64,000 nt of DNA from Bordetella genomosp. 8. GTDB lineage: Bacteria > Pseudomonadota > Gammaproteobacteria > Burkholderiales > Burkholderiaceae_B. Made by a program: the position numbers and the translations under genes. Positions 9,270 through 21,740 of this stretch are shown here, piece by piece. Below the pieces are notes generated by a model. The model was not told the DNA's origin. It worked only from the letters and a program-made list of their open reading frames with translations, and ran no database searches. The stretch lies in assembly GCF_002119685.1 (NCBI RefSeq), contig NZ_CP021108.1, positions 3,596,001-3,660,000 on the forward strand. Reading direction: 5' to 3'. The first letter of the stretch is position 1. Each line of letters begins with the position of its first letter.

Positions 9270-10060
9270 TGCGTGTGGTTATAGGTGGACGGCGCCTCCT
9301 GTGGCGCGGAATCGCCGCCGATGGCCCGTTCTATCAAGTGGTGCATGTCGGCCATGCAGGCCGGGTCGGCGCGCTGCCGTGCGTCGATGGAAAGCTCCAG
9401 GGCGACGCGCGCCGGCGCCGCCAGCACCAGGATGCGATCGGCGATCTCCAGCGCGTCCTCGATGCGGTGGGTGACGAACACGCAGGTCTTGTGCTGCTCC
9501 CTGACGATCTCCGCGAAGTCGCGCCGCAGCGTCTGCGAGGTCACGTGATCGAGCTGGCTGAACGACTCGTCCAGCAGCACCAGGGCCGGATCGACCGCCA
9601 GCGCCCGCGCCAGCGACACGCGCTGCCGCATGCCGCCCGACAGCTCGACCGGGTATTTCTCGCAGGCATCCTGCAACTTGACGCGCGCCAGCCAGTCCCG
9701 CGCGCGCTGGCGGGCCTGCTTTTTCGGCACGCCCAGCAGCAGCAGCCCCAGCTCGACGTTCTCCTGCGCCGTGCGCCACGGCAGCAGGCGATCGGTCTGG
9801 AAACTCACGGCCAGCTTGCCGCGCAAGGCCTCGAAATCCTCAGCGGGATCCACGCCGGCCACCTGTACCGAGCCGGCGTCGGCCACGGAGGTTCCCATCA
9901 GCAGGGACATGACCGTACTCTTGCCGGCCCCGGTCTGGCCCAGCAGGGCCACCGTTTCGCCTTCCATCACTTCCATGGTCAGATGGTCGATGGCCGTGTG
10001 GCTGCCGAAGCGCTTGACGACATCGCGCAGGGCAATGATGGTGTTCAGGTCAGGATTCAT
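9266..10060 (-). CDS. ABC importer ATPase, SsuB/TauB/NrtD type
   Basis: 264 residues from the ATG at 10060, in a TGATG junction with the permease; a longer open frame reading into the permease gene is rejected. Motifs: Walker A GQTGAGKST, signature LSGGMRQR, Walker B LVLLDESFSQLD (Ser replaces the usual Pro after DE) and VTHRIEDALEIAD. The combination with a single-permease gene and a Tat-exported binding protein is that of sulfonate/nitrate/taurine-type importers, which in catabolic operons also import aromatic and other organic acids. Confidence 0.88.
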   Translation of the reverse strand: MNPDLNTIIALRDVVKRFGSHTAIDHLTMEVMEGETVALLGQTGAGKSTVMSLLMGTSVADAGSVQVAGVDPAEDFEALRGKLAVSFQTDRLLPWRTAQENVELGLLLLGVPKKQARQRARDWLARVKLQDACEKYPVELSGGMRQRVSLARALAVDPALVLLDESFSQLDHVTSQTLRRDFAEIVREQHKTCVFVTHRIEDALEIADRILVLAAPARVALELSIDARQRADPACMADMHHLIERAIGGDSAPQEAPSTYNHTH

Positions 10061-10920
10061 CAGCGCACCTGTGCCTCTTTGCGCCAGCCCAGGAAGCGAC
10101 GTTCCGCCCAGCCGGCCAGCCATTGGAATACCAGGTTCAGCATCACCAGCAGGAAGGTCCAGGCCATCACCTGGTCGATGCGGAAAGTGGACTGCGCGAA
10201 ACTCATGCGCGAGCCTATGCCGATGGCGGACGCGACAAGCTCGGCGAAAATCACCATCCGGATCGCATAGCCGATCACCGACTTGGTGGTCAGGAAGATG
10301 TACGGGATGATGTGCGGCGCCACCAGGAAGCGCAGCATCTGCCAACGCGAAGGACGAAAGCTTTCCAGCATGTCGACCCATTCCGTCGACAAGGCCCGCA
10401 CGCCTTCGTACACGTTCAGCGCATAGAACGGCATCAGGATGACGGCCAGGATGAAAAATATCCGCGCTTCCGGATCCTTGAACCAGAACACCGCCAGCAG
10501 CATCCATGACAACGCGGGTATCCCGGTATCGATGATCACCACGGCCTTCAGATAGGGGCCGATGCGCCGCGACGTCCCCATCAGCAAGCCGATGATCACC
10601 CCGGCCAGCGCCGAAAACACGATGGCGGCGGCCAGCCGCGCCAGCGTCACGGCGACATGGAAGAGATCGGTGCCGAACAGGCCCGCCAGGGCCTTGGCGA
10701 TCGCCTCCGGCGACGGCATCACGTAGTCGGGCACATAGTTGCTGGCCACCTGCATCGCCACCAGCAGCAGCACGACGACGCAGATCAAGGCCTTCAGGTC
10801 GCGCCGGTCGCGGCCGCCGCGCTTGTCCGGCCTGGGCGGGATGGGCGTACGACTGGTCATGGGCGCATGGCGGGACACGGGTTTCGCGCTCCGTACGGCG
10901 GGGATGTCGGCTGGATTCAT
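10060..10920 (-). CDS. ABC importer permease, SsuC/TauC type
   Basis: This 286-residue inner-membrane protein has an Arg/Pro-rich cytoplasmic N-terminus of about 42 residues, then five to six hydrophobic segments. The EAA-type coupling loop is around SFRPSRWQMLRFLVAPHIIPY. It overlaps the binding-protein gene by 4 bp and the ATPase gene by 1 bp. The predicted complex is one permease homodimer with two ATPases. The substrate is inferred only from the operon: an acid handled by the CoA enzymes downstream. Confidence 0.87.
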   Translation of the reverse strand: MNPADIPAVRSAKPVSRHAPMTSRTPIPPRPDKRGGRDRRDLKALICVVVLLLVAMQVASNYVPDYVMPSPEAIAKALAGLFGTDLFHVAVTLARLAAAIVFSALAGVIIGLLMGTSRRIGPYLKAVVIIDTGIPALSWMLLAVFWFKDPEARIFFILAVILMPFYALNVYEGVRALSTEWVDMLESFRPSRWQMLRFLVAPHIIPYIFLTTKSVIGYAIRMVIFAELVASAIGIGSRMSFAQSTFRIDQVMAWTFLLVMLNLVFQWLAGWAERRFLGWRKEAQVR

Positions 10921-11918
10921 GACGCGAAGAACCCCCCGTCGACGATCCTGGGCAAGGCGCCGCTGCGCTGCAGGAATTCGTTCGCCACCAGGATGGACCG
11001 GCGTCCCGCTTCCGTTTGCATGGAAGCGTGCTTGAACTCCATCCGCCGGGACTCGATGGCGGTCTTCAGCACCTCGGGCGAGGTGCCCGAATTGGCGCCC
11101 GCGATCTTCACTGCCTCGTCCGTGTGCGCCATGATTCCTTCGATGCTTTGCTGGAAGGTCCGGTTCAACCGTTCCACCAACCCGGGATCGCGCGCGATCG
11201 CATCCTTGCGCACCGCCACGCCGAAATAAGGCAGGTCCAGGTTCAGCTTCTGGCGGAAGGCCACGCCGGCGCTATACAGCACCCGCATGTCGGGCACGCG
11301 CTGCAGGCCCATCGACACATTCGGCTCCCAGGTCAGGCCGGCGTCGGCGCGATTGGCCATGACCAGGGTGACGGATGCCGCGGGGTTGTCGACGTTCTGG
11401 ACAGTGGCAACCTTCTCCAGGTCGATGCCGTCGATCTCCTGCATGATGGCGCGCATCATCCTGTACGTGCCCGTCGACTGCGGCGCGGCCAGTGTCTTTC
11501 CCTGAAGGTCCCGCAGCGTGCGCACCGCCTGCTCGCGGGTCACGATATTGATCATGTTGCCCGTGGTGACCGAGCAGACGTACTGCAACGGCACGCCAGC
11601 CAGGTAGCGGGATGCGAAGGTATCCCAGCTCCCGATGCAGACGTCGTAATTGCCGGCGACGAAATCGTTGTAGTAGGTGCTGACCGAGGTATACGAGGTG
11701 GGCTTCCCCAGGGCCAGGCCATTCGCCTTGGCGAGCTGCTTCGCCGTTATGTAGTCGGTGAGCAGCGTCGTGAATCCCGGCGTCAGGTTGGCCCATTTCA
11801 GGGGCGTCTGGGCGCGTGCGGGTCGACTGATCCAGGACCCCATCCCGAGGATGGCCGCCGGCGCCAAAGCCGACGCGGTCCGCAGCAGCGCCCGGCGCGA
11901 TAGTGCGCGTCCGTTCAT
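10917..11918 (-). CDS. Tat-exported ABC substrate-binding protein (NMT1/SsuA-like)
   Basis: 333 residues and the first gene of the operon. The N-terminus has a twin-arginine signal (SRRALLRTAS, residues 7-16) followed by a hydrophobic stretch and a likely cleavage after ARA (about 34-36, before QTPLKW), so it folds before export. The mature part has the type II periplasmic binding fold of the SsuA/NMT1 group. It delivers ligand to the permease and ATPase encoded next. Many catabolic aromatic-acid importers of Burkholderiales use binding proteins of this class. The ligand is unknown. Confidence 0.85.
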   Translation of the reverse strand: MNGRALSRRALLRTASALAPAAILGMGSWISRPARAQTPLKWANLTPGFTTLLTDYITAKQLAKANGLALGKPTSYTSVSTYYNDFVAGNYDVCIGSWDTFASRYLAGVPLQYVCSVTTGNMINIVTREQAVRTLRDLQGKTLAAPQSTGTYRMMRAIMQEIDGIDLEKVATVQNVDNPAASVTLVMANRADAGLTWEPNVSMGLQRVPDMRVLYSAGVAFRQKLNLDLPYFGVAVRKDAIARDPGLVERLNRTFQQSIEGIMAHTDEAVKIAGANSGTSPEVLKTAIESRRMEFKHASMQTEAGRRSILVANEFLQRSGALPRIVDGGFFAS

Positions 11919-12036
11919 GCCTAGTCTCCGTTATATTTTTGCCTCCCGTGATCGCTGGCGCGGCCGCCGGCGTCCGGTGAGTGAGTGAATGGTAGGATAG
12001 GCGCGCCGTTCAGAATAGCTACGGAATCGGGACGGG

Positions 12037-12054
12037 CGTTCCAGTGCTGGAACG
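12037..12054. promoter_or_regulatory. 18-bp inverted repeat, candidate LysR operator
   Basis: CGTTCCAG-TG-CTGGAACG is a perfect 8+2+8 inverted repeat in the 254-bp gap between the divergent binding-protein operon and the LysR gene. It contains T-N11-A, the core of LysR boxes. It lies 119 bp upstream of either start codon, a usual place for the regulatory binding site. Confidence 0.6.
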
Positions 12055-12172
12055 CTGCGCTGCGGCATTTTGTGGTCTCATCCGCTTGCCGCTTCCGGTC
12101 GGCAGCTTTATCCGCATAGCGAGTCGGCCGTACGGCTTGCTCCATTTGGCTCCACAACCCCATCGCGGTGTC

Positions 12173-13084
12173 ATGGCAGAAAGGCTCGATCTCAACTCGC
12201 TACGGCTTTTCTACGAAGTGGTGAACGCGCAAAGCATCTCGCGCGCGGCCGCCGAACTGGGCCTGCCCAAATCGTCGATCAGCCGCAAACTCAGCGACCT
12301 GGAAAGGGATATGGGAACGGCCCTGCTGAAGAAAGGGCCACGCAAGCTGACGACCACCGAAATAGGCGCGCGCTTCTACGAGCATTGCCGCCGCGTGGTC
12401 GATGAAGTCGAACAGGCGCGCAACGAATCGGCCACGCTGCAAACCGAGATGCGCGGCGTGCTGCGCGTCAGCATCCCGATCGACTTCGGCATGTCCTGGA
12501 TAGGCCGGGCGCTGGCCGAGTTCGTGCAGGCCTACCCGGAAATCGAACTGGAAGTGGACGTCAACAGCCGCACCGTCGACCTGCGCGAAGAACCCTACGA
12601 CCTGACGATACAGCTCGGCCCGATCAAGGATACGGACCTGATCTACCGGCGGCTGGCCACGCTGACGCGCGGCGTCTACGCCAGCCCGGAGTATCTGGCG
12701 CGCCGCGGCGTGCCCCTGGCGGTGGACGACCTGCACCGCCACGACTGCATCATCACCGCGCAACAGCGCGTGGATGGCATCTGGACGCTGCGCAACCAGG
12801 CCACCCATCGTTTCGCCACCATCCATGGCAAGGTGGTGGTCAACAACATTTCGATCGCGCGCGAAATGGCCATCGGCCATGTCGGCATGTGCATGCTGCC
12901 CAATCTGATGTGCGGCAACGACCTGCGCGCCGGCCGCCTGCGGCGCGTGCTGGAAAACTGGGAAAGCCCGTCCATGCACGCCACCGCCATGGTGCTGAGC
13001 CGCAAAGGCATGCCGCAGAAGATCCGCACCTTCCTGGATTTTTTCTCTGAAAGGCTCAATATCGACGATCGCGCGCTGCGCTGA
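12173..13084 (+). CDS. LysR-family regulator of the divergent acyl-CoA/ABC operon
   Basis: 303 residues from the ATG at 12173 (MAERLDLNSL); an in-frame ATG at 12044 would give an atypical 43-residue extension containing the inverted repeat and is rejected. The N-terminal winged helix-turn-helix covers about residues 5-62 (AQSISRAAAELGLPKSSISRKL region), followed by a two-lobed effector domain with YLARRGVPL. It diverges from the binding-protein gene, the standard LysR arrangement, and probably activates the operon in response to the imported acid or its CoA ester. Confidence 0.86.
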   Translation: MAERLDLNSLRLFYEVVNAQSISRAAAELGLPKSSISRKLSDLERDMGTALLKKGPRKLTTTEIGARFYEHCRRVVDEVEQARNESATLQTEMRGVLRVSIPIDFGMSWIGRALAEFVQAYPEIELEVDVNSRTVDLREEPYDLTIQLGPIKDTDLIYRRLATLTRGVYASPEYLARRGVPLAVDDLHRHDCIITAQQRVDGIWTLRNQATHRFATIHGKVVVNNISIAREMAIGHVGMCMLPNLMCGNDLRAGRLRRVLENWESPSMHATAMVLSRKGMPQKIRTFLDFFSERLNIDDRALR

Positions 13085-13086
13085 GC

Positions 13087-13104
13087 GTGCGGCCGTCACC
13101 GCAC
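13087..13104. terminator. Hairpin between convergent genes
   Basis: GTGCGG-CCGTCA-CCGCAC forms a 6-bp perfect stem just after the LysR stop and before the end of the convergent dehydrogenase gene. There is no T-run, so termination is only suggested. Confidence 0.3.
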
Positions 13105-13129
13105 AGGTAATGATCGCCTTTGCCTTGCG

Positions 13130-14068
13130 CTAGCCCTCGTCGTCTCCGCTCCGCTGCTTGTGGCGCATCAAGCGCATCAGTTGTTCGTCGCGCCAGAAGC
13201 GGCGCGATGCCAGTTCGTCCGCCGGCAGCGCCGCGCGCCGCTCGCGCGACAGCGTTTCCAGCAGCGCGGCATCCCAGGCCGGCGCTTCGGCCTGCGACGC
13301 GCCGATGGAGGCGTACATCGCGCCGTAGCGCGCGCAATAATCGGCGATGCCCTCGGGCGCATTCAGGTCTATGGTTTCCAGCGGCCCCATGAAGGCCCAA
13401 CGCAGCCCCAGGCCGTCTTTCACGGTGGTGTCGATATCTTCCACGCTGGCGACCCCATCGCGCACCAGCCGCATGGCCTCCTGCAGCAAGGCGCCCTGCA
13501 AGCGGTTCAGGATGAAGCCTTCGATTTCCTTGCGCACCACCACGGGCCGCTGCCCGACGGCATTCAGGATCTCCCGCGTGCGTGCGATCGCCTGCGCGGA
13601 CGTCCAGGGAGCGCCACTGATCTCCACCACCGGAACCAGATAAGGGGGATTGACGGGATGCGCCACCAGGCAGCGTTCGCGATGCACCAGGTCGCCGGTG
13701 AACAGGCTGGCGGGGATGCTGGACGTCGAGCTGGCCAATATCGTATCGGGGCCGGTCAGCGCATCCATGCGGGCGAACAGCATGCGTTTCGCGTCGACTC
13801 GCTCGGGAGAGTTCTCCTGCACGTATGCCGCCCCGGCCAGGGCGGCTTCCAGCGTCACCGCGGTTTCCACGCGCCGGGCAATGCCGGCGGCATCCTGCAG
13901 CAGGCCGTGCGCCTGCAAGGCGTGCAGCTGCCGCTCGATCAGGTCGCGCGCCTCCGGCAATCGATCGGCGTCCACGTCGTGCAGCCGGACCTGCCAGCCC
14001 GCGCGCGCGAACACGATCGCCCAGCCTTGCCCCACCAGACCCGCACCGACGATGGCCGCGATGGACAT
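13130..14068 (-). CDS. 3-hydroxyacyl-CoA dehydrogenase family (lambda-crystallin/L-gulonate dehydrogenase-like)
   Basis: A 312-residue NAD-dependent dehydrogenase. The Rossmann motif GAGLVGQGWA (8-17) is followed by an acidic residue ending the second strand (LHDVD), as in NAD-binding members. The HPVNPPYLVPVVEI motif contains the catalytic His and matches the lambda-crystallin and carnitine or gulonate dehydrogenase branch better than the fatty-acid FadB branch. A C-terminal helical domain completes the fold. It stands alone, convergent to the LysR gene and divergent from the enolase-superfamily gene. The substrate is a 3-hydroxy acid or its derivative. Confidence 0.82.
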   Translation of the reverse strand: MSIAAIVGAGLVGQGWAIVFARAGWQVRLHDVDADRLPEARDLIERQLHALQAHGLLQDAAGIARRVETAVTLEAALAGAAYVQENSPERVDAKRMLFARMDALTGPDTILASSTSSIPASLFTGDLVHRERCLVAHPVNPPYLVPVVEISGAPWTSAQAIARTREILNAVGQRPVVVRKEIEGFILNRLQGALLQEAMRLVRDGVASVEDIDTTVKDGLGLRWAFMGPLETIDLNAPEGIADYCARYGAMYASIGASQAEAPAWDAALLETLSRERRAALPADELASRRFWRDEQLMRLMRHKQRSGDDEG

Positions 14069-14143
14069 GTCATTGCCTCTGTAGCGTTTCTACGGTTCAG
14101 CCGTCCGTGGCGATGGACGGGCCTATGAAGCTGCGCGCGGCCG

Positions 14144-14161
14144 GGTAATCCCTGATTTACC
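14144..14161. promoter_or_regulatory. Imperfect inverted repeat in divergent gap
   Basis: GGTAATC-CCT-GATTTACC (arms match with one bulged T) lies in the 239-bp region between the divergent dehydrogenase and enolase-superfamily genes. It may be an operator. No regulator gene is adjacent. Confidence 0.25.
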
Positions 14162-14307
14162 GTGCTTGAAGCGCCACGACAGAATCGGGCAGCACCCGGT
14201 CGCCTGCGCAAAAAAATATATCACAGACGTATTGCCCGGCATGAAGCCCCGCGCCGGTCCGCGCCAGTGGCTAGGCGCTCCCATCGGGGCCTACAACAGG
14301 AGCACGC

Positions 14308-15411
14308 ATGGCCGCCATCGTTGCCGTCGAGATATTGCTCGTCAATCTGCAACCCAAGGTCAAACGCACGGACGCCGTCCAGAGTTTCGAATGCCAGGAA
14401 ACGCCCATGGTCCGCATCCGCGATGCCGACGGCATGGTGGGCACGGGCTACAGCTACACCATCGGCACCGGCGGCTCGTCGGTAGCGCGTCTGCTGGACG
14501 ACCACCTGGCCCCGCTGTTGATCGGCCGCGACGCGGACGACATCGAAATGCTATGGCGCGATCTGTTTTTCCGCGTGCACGCCACCACGGTGGGCGCCCT
14601 CACGTCCATCGCCCTGGCCGCTATCGACACCGCCCTGTGGGACCTGCGCGCGCGCCGCGCCGCCCTGCCCCTGCACAGGCTCGCCGGCGGCGCCAAGGAT
14701 GGCATCGAGATGTACTACACCGAAGGCGGCTGGCTGCACCTGGACGAAGCGCAACTGGTCGACGAAGCCTTGCGCGCCCAGGAAGCCGGCTTTGGCGGCA
14801 CCAAGATCAAGGTCGGCCGTCCGCACGTGGCGGAAGACATGCAACGCCTGTCGGCGGTGCGCGACGCCGTCGGGCCCGGCTGGGACGTCATGACCGACGC
14901 CAACCAGGGCTTCAACCTGAGCGAGGCCATACGCCGCGCACACTGTTTCGAGGCCCTGGACATCGCCTGGTTCGAAGAACCCATCCATGCCGACGACGTC
15001 GACGCGCACCGCCGCCTGTGCGCGTCCACCACGGTGCCCATCGCCGTCGGTGAATCGCTCTACAGCGTGTCGCAGTTCAAGGATTACCTGCAGGCCGGCG
15101 CGTGCACCATCGTCCAGGTCGACGTCGGCCGCATCGGCGGCATCACGCCGTGGCTCAAGGTCGCGCACATGGCAGAAGCGTACAACGTCCCGGTATGCCC
15201 GCACTTCCTGATGGAAATCCATGTGGCGCTGTGCTGCGCGGTGCCCAACAGCCGCTGGCTGGAGTACATTCCGCAGCTCGACATGGTCACCGCCACCGGC
15301 ATGCGCGTGGAACGGGGCCGCGCCATTCCTTCCGCCGAACCCGGCCTGGGCATAGACTGGGACTGGGACAGGCTGAAGCACTTCCAGGTGCACCGTACGG
15401 AACATCGCTAG
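14308..15411 (+). CDS. Mandelate racemase/muconate lactonizing enzyme family dehydratase
   Basis: 367 residues with CAGGAG upstream of the start. All active-site residues of the mandelate racemase subgroup are present at positions offset by two from the archetype: K166 and K168 (TKIKVG), metal ligands D197 (MTDAN), E223 (WFEEP) and E249 (VGES), and the D272 (VDVGRIGG)/H299 (CPHF) dyad. It should abstract the alpha proton of a carboxylate bound to Mg2+, as racemase or sugar-acid dehydratase. The Lys-x-Lys plus His/Asp set argues against the muconate-cycloisomerase branch. The neighbours do not fix the substrate. Confidence 0.88.
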   Translation: MAAIVAVEILLVNLQPKVKRTDAVQSFECQETPMVRIRDADGMVGTGYSYTIGTGGSSVARLLDDHLAPLLIGRDADDIEMLWRDLFFRVHATTVGALTSIALAAIDTALWDLRARRAALPLHRLAGGAKDGIEMYYTEGGWLHLDEAQLVDEALRAQEAGFGGTKIKVGRPHVAEDMQRLSAVRDAVGPGWDVMTDANQGFNLSEAIRRAHCFEALDIAWFEEPIHADDVDAHRRLCASTTVPIAVGESLYSVSQFKDYLQAGACTIVQVDVGRIGGITPWLKVAHMAEAYNVPVCPHFLMEIHVALCCAVPNSRWLEYIPQLDMVTATGMRVERGRAIPSAEPGLGIDWDWDRLKHFQVHRTEHR

Positions 15412-15522
15412 TGCCCGCCGCCCCGGCCAGCGAAACTTACTGTATCGGCGTATGAATACGCCCTGACGAAGAAGCAAGGACGCATAGACTATCCGCAATC
15501 CGGATCGTCACAGGAGCGTCCG

Positions 15523-16635
15523 ATGAATATCGTTCGGCAAGGCATATCGATTCTTGCGGCCGGCATCATGCTGGCGCAACCCGCTGTTTCCCTGGGCCAG
15601 GGCGCCGCGCAACCGGCCGGTGCCGCCACCCGCGCTGTTGCCGTTACGCCGCTGAACATCGATGCCACCCGCATCGCCGTGGCGGGCATCTCGTCCGGCG
15701 CGTACATGGCCGTGCAGGCGCAGATCGCTTATCCGGACCTCTTCGCGCGTGCCGGCGTGCTTGCCGGCGGGCCGTACCAATGCGCCGAAGACAGCATGAA
15801 TACCATGATCCAACGTTGTATGGCACAGGATGCGCCCTCGTCCGCCGATATCGGCCGCTTCGTCGCGACGACGCTGAAGCGATCGCAGGACGGCAGCAAC
15901 GGTCCGCTGGACAAACTGAAGAACGGCATCGTGTACATGCTGCACGGGACCTACGACACAGTCGTCCTGCCGGCGGTCGCCGAGTCGGCCGTGGCGTACT
16001 ACACCGAACTGAAACAGCAGGCGGGGCTGACCGGGTTGTCCATCACGGACGACAAGGACCGGCCTTTCGGGCACACCTTCCCCACCGCGCTGGCGCCACC
16101 CAGCGCGCCGGCCGGCGGCGGCCCGCCGACCTCGCCGGACGATTGCAAGACATCGGTCCCGCCCTATCTGGGACACTGCGGCTTCGACGCCGCCAAGGCC
16201 ATACTGGATCACCTGTATCCCGAAATCGATGCGGGCAAAGTCAGATCTTTCGGTCCGGGAACGCTGCAGCAGGTAACGTTCTCGAACTTGCCGCAAAACG
16301 CCTATATGGAAAACTGGGCCTACCTGTACACGCCGGCAGTCTGCGGGAACGATCAAGCGTGCGGGCTGGTGGTGGCGCTGCATGGGTGCAACCAGAACTA
16401 CACCGCCATCAAGGATCTTTTCGCCAAGGTATCCGGCTTCGATCGCTGGGCCGCGACCTTCCGCGTTGCCATACTGTATCCACAAACGCAAACCTTCACC
16501 GGCAACTACGGGGGCTGCTGGGATTGGTGGGGCTACACGAACGCCGACTATGACACGCGCAAAGGCGTGCAATTGCAGTGGATAGCCACCGCCGTGCAAC
16601 AGCTCGGCGGTCCGGCGGCTGCGCCAGGACGTTGA
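15523..16635 (+). CDS. Secreted PHB-depolymerase-like esterase
   Basis: 370 residues behind CAGGAG. A Sec-type signal peptide is visible (residues 1-25, hydrophobic ISILAAGIMLA). The lipase box is GISSG with S57 as probable nucleophile. The HGTYDTVV segment probably supplies the Asp, and a second conserved stretch, LVVALHGCNQNY (about 284-295), followed by GNYGGCWDWWG, is typical of type I PHB depolymerase catalytic domains. Cysteine pairs suggest disulfides in the periplasm or outside. No substrate-binding domain is attached, so it may act on oligomers or amorphous polymer. It stands alone between divergent and convergent neighbours. Confidence 0.8.
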   Translation: MNIVRQGISILAAGIMLAQPAVSLGQGAAQPAGAATRAVAVTPLNIDATRIAVAGISSGAYMAVQAQIAYPDLFARAGVLAGGPYQCAEDSMNTMIQRCMAQDAPSSADIGRFVATTLKRSQDGSNGPLDKLKNGIVYMLHGTYDTVVLPAVAESAVAYYTELKQQAGLTGLSITDDKDRPFGHTFPTALAPPSAPAGGGPPTSPDDCKTSVPPYLGHCGFDAAKAILDHLYPEIDAGKVRSFGPGTLQQVTFSNLPQNAYMENWAYLYTPAVCGNDQACGLVVALHGCNQNYTAIKDLFAKVSGFDRWAATFRVAILYPQTQTFTGNYGGCWDWWGYTNADYDTRKGVQLQWIATAVQQLGGPAAAPGR

Positions 16636-16660
16636 GCTCGCACGGACCGCGGGATGCGGG

Positions 16661-16697
16661 CCGGGATCCAGCCCCGGACGCAATCCCCGGATCCCGG
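16661..16697. terminator. Hairpin between convergent genes
   Basis: CCGGGATCC and GGATCCCGG form a perfect 9-bp stem with a 19-nt loop, between the ends of the convergent esterase and GlpV-like genes. It lacks a T-run. It may act as a bidirectional transcript end or 3' stabiliser. Confidence 0.4.
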
Positions 16698-16776
16698 GCG
16701 GGGACGCATGATCGGGATGCAGGATGGGGGCAAGGATAGCGGGCCGGACCATGGCCGGCGCCGCCATCGCTTCGGG

Positions 16777-18507
<1,731 letters not shown>

Positions 18508-18596
18508 GAGCTGTCTCCTCGATAGGCCCTTCCCTGTTGTGCTGCGGACGCGGCCGGGAAAGGCGATGGCCGTGGTCCTTGAAACGGGGGTACCGC

Positions 18597-18905
18597 TTAT
18601 CCCTTGCGCAACACCAGCGCCAGTACCAGCATGGAAATGACGAAGCTGATCCACACCGACGGCGGCTCGTCCAGCGAAAACCATGCGGTGAAGCGTTCGC
18701 CCAGGCCGACGAAGGCCAGGTTCACCCAGGCCGCGCACATCAGTCCGATGAACAGGCGATCGCCGCGCGTCGTCGCGATCGGCAGGAAGCCCTTGCGCAG
18801 ACGCGTCGGCGAGCGCAGCTCCCACACGGTCATGCCCGCCAGCATCAGCACGACGCAGCCGAAGAACACGGCGACGGGCGTGGTCCATACCATCCAGTCG
18901 AACAT
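18597..18905 (-). CDS. DUF2160 small membrane protein of the glycerol transporter operon
   Basis: 102 residues with three hydrophobic segments (about 8-28, 50-68 and 80-99). This family is found almost only inside GlpSTPQ-type operons, between the second permease and the binding protein, as here. Its molecular role is not established; an accessory subunit of the permease is plausible. It starts nine bases after the GlpQ-like stop, so it is translated from the same message. Confidence 0.8.
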   Translation of the reverse strand: MFDWMVWTTPVAVFFGCVVLMLAGMTVWELRSPTRLRKGFLPIATTRGDRLFIGLMCAAWVNLAFVGLGERFTAWFSLDEPPSVWISFVISMLVLALVLRKG

Positions 18906-18914
18906 GGCGTACTC

Positions 18915-20606
<1,692 letters not shown>

Positions 20607-20610
<4 letters not shown>

Positions 20611-21740
20611 CGCGTCTGCTCCTCCGCCGGATAAGCACGGCTGTACGGGTTCAGTATCGACAGCCACGCGGTCCCCCCGGCCGCGGGCAGGCCGTATCCA
20701 TCCAGCGCGCCGCCGCCCGCCATCGGCGCGGCGTGGCCGCCGTCCAGCGGCAGGCGCGCGCGCAGGGCATGGCCTTCGAATGCGCCGGTCAGCAGCAGAT
20801 AGGTGCCGATGTCCTGCAAGCGGGTCACCGATACCGGCAAGGCGCCCGGGGTATCCGGCGCGCAGGGGCGTACGAACTCCGGCCTTATGCCCAGCGTGAA
20901 CGCGCCCGACGCGGGCAGCATGCCGGCCAGCTCCTCGGGGGGCTCGCCCAGCGTACGCGTACCCACCCGCACGCGGCCCGCTTCCAGGCATGCCGGCAGG
21001 AAATTCATGCCCGGCGAACCGATGAAGTGACCGACGAAGGCATGGGCCGGGCGCAGGAAAAGATCGTCGGCCGTGCCGACCTGCATCACTTTGCCGCGCG
21101 ACATCACCATCACCTGGTCGGCGAAGGTCAGCGCCTCGGTCTGGTCGTGCGTGACGTAGACCAGCGTCAACTTGAATTCCTGGTGGATCTCCTTGAGCTT
21201 GCGGCGCAGCTCCCATTTCAGGTGGGGGTCGATGACCGTCAGCGGCTCGTCGAACAGGATGGCCGACACGTCGCTGCGCACCAGCCCGCGCCCCAGCGAT
21301 ATCTTCTGCTTCGCATCGGCCGCCAGCCCGCTCGCGCGCCGGTCCAGCACGGCGGAAAGCTCCAGCATCTCGGCGATCCGCCCCACCCGATCGCGCACGC
21401 GGGACTCGGGCACCCCACGATTGCGCAGGGGAAAGGCCAGGTTCTGCGCCACCGTCATGGTGTCGTACACGACCGGGAACTGGAATACCTGGGCGATGTT
21501 GCGCTGCTGCGGAGTCTGGTCCGTCACGTCGCGGCCATCGAAGCGGACGCTGCCCGCGGACGGGCGCAGCAGGCCGGATATGCAGTTCAGCAAGGTGGTC
21601 TTGCCGCAGCCGGACGGTCCCAGCAAGGCGTAGGCGCCACCGTCGCGAAAGGTGTATTGCAAGGGCAGCAGCGCATAGTCCTCGTCCCGCCGCGGGTGTG
21701 GCACATAGGCGTGCGAGAGATCCAGCTCGATGCTCGCCAT
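20607..21740 (-). CDS. glpT: Glycerol ABC transporter ATPase, GlpT-like, with degenerate signature motif
   Basis: 377 residues. Walker A GPSGCGKTT (41-49), Walker B AILFDEPLTVID (160-171) and switch His198 (VTHDQTEAL) are intact. The LSGGQ signature is replaced by LAADA (139-143, SGLAADAKQK). A MalK-like regulatory domain with TOBE fold follows from about residue 235. Because ABC ATPases form composite sites, its intact Walker A should pair with the good signature of GlpS, giving one competent site. The gene joins glpS through a TGATG overlap. Confidence 0.84.

Noticed and set aside
12044..12172. N-terminal extension of the LysR gene
   Set aside because: It would code from the inverted repeat and put 43 residues before the helix-turn-helix, which is unlike the family.
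14551..15498. 315-codon frame antisense to the enolase-superfamily gene
   Set aside because: The plus strand has every catalytic residue of the family in place.
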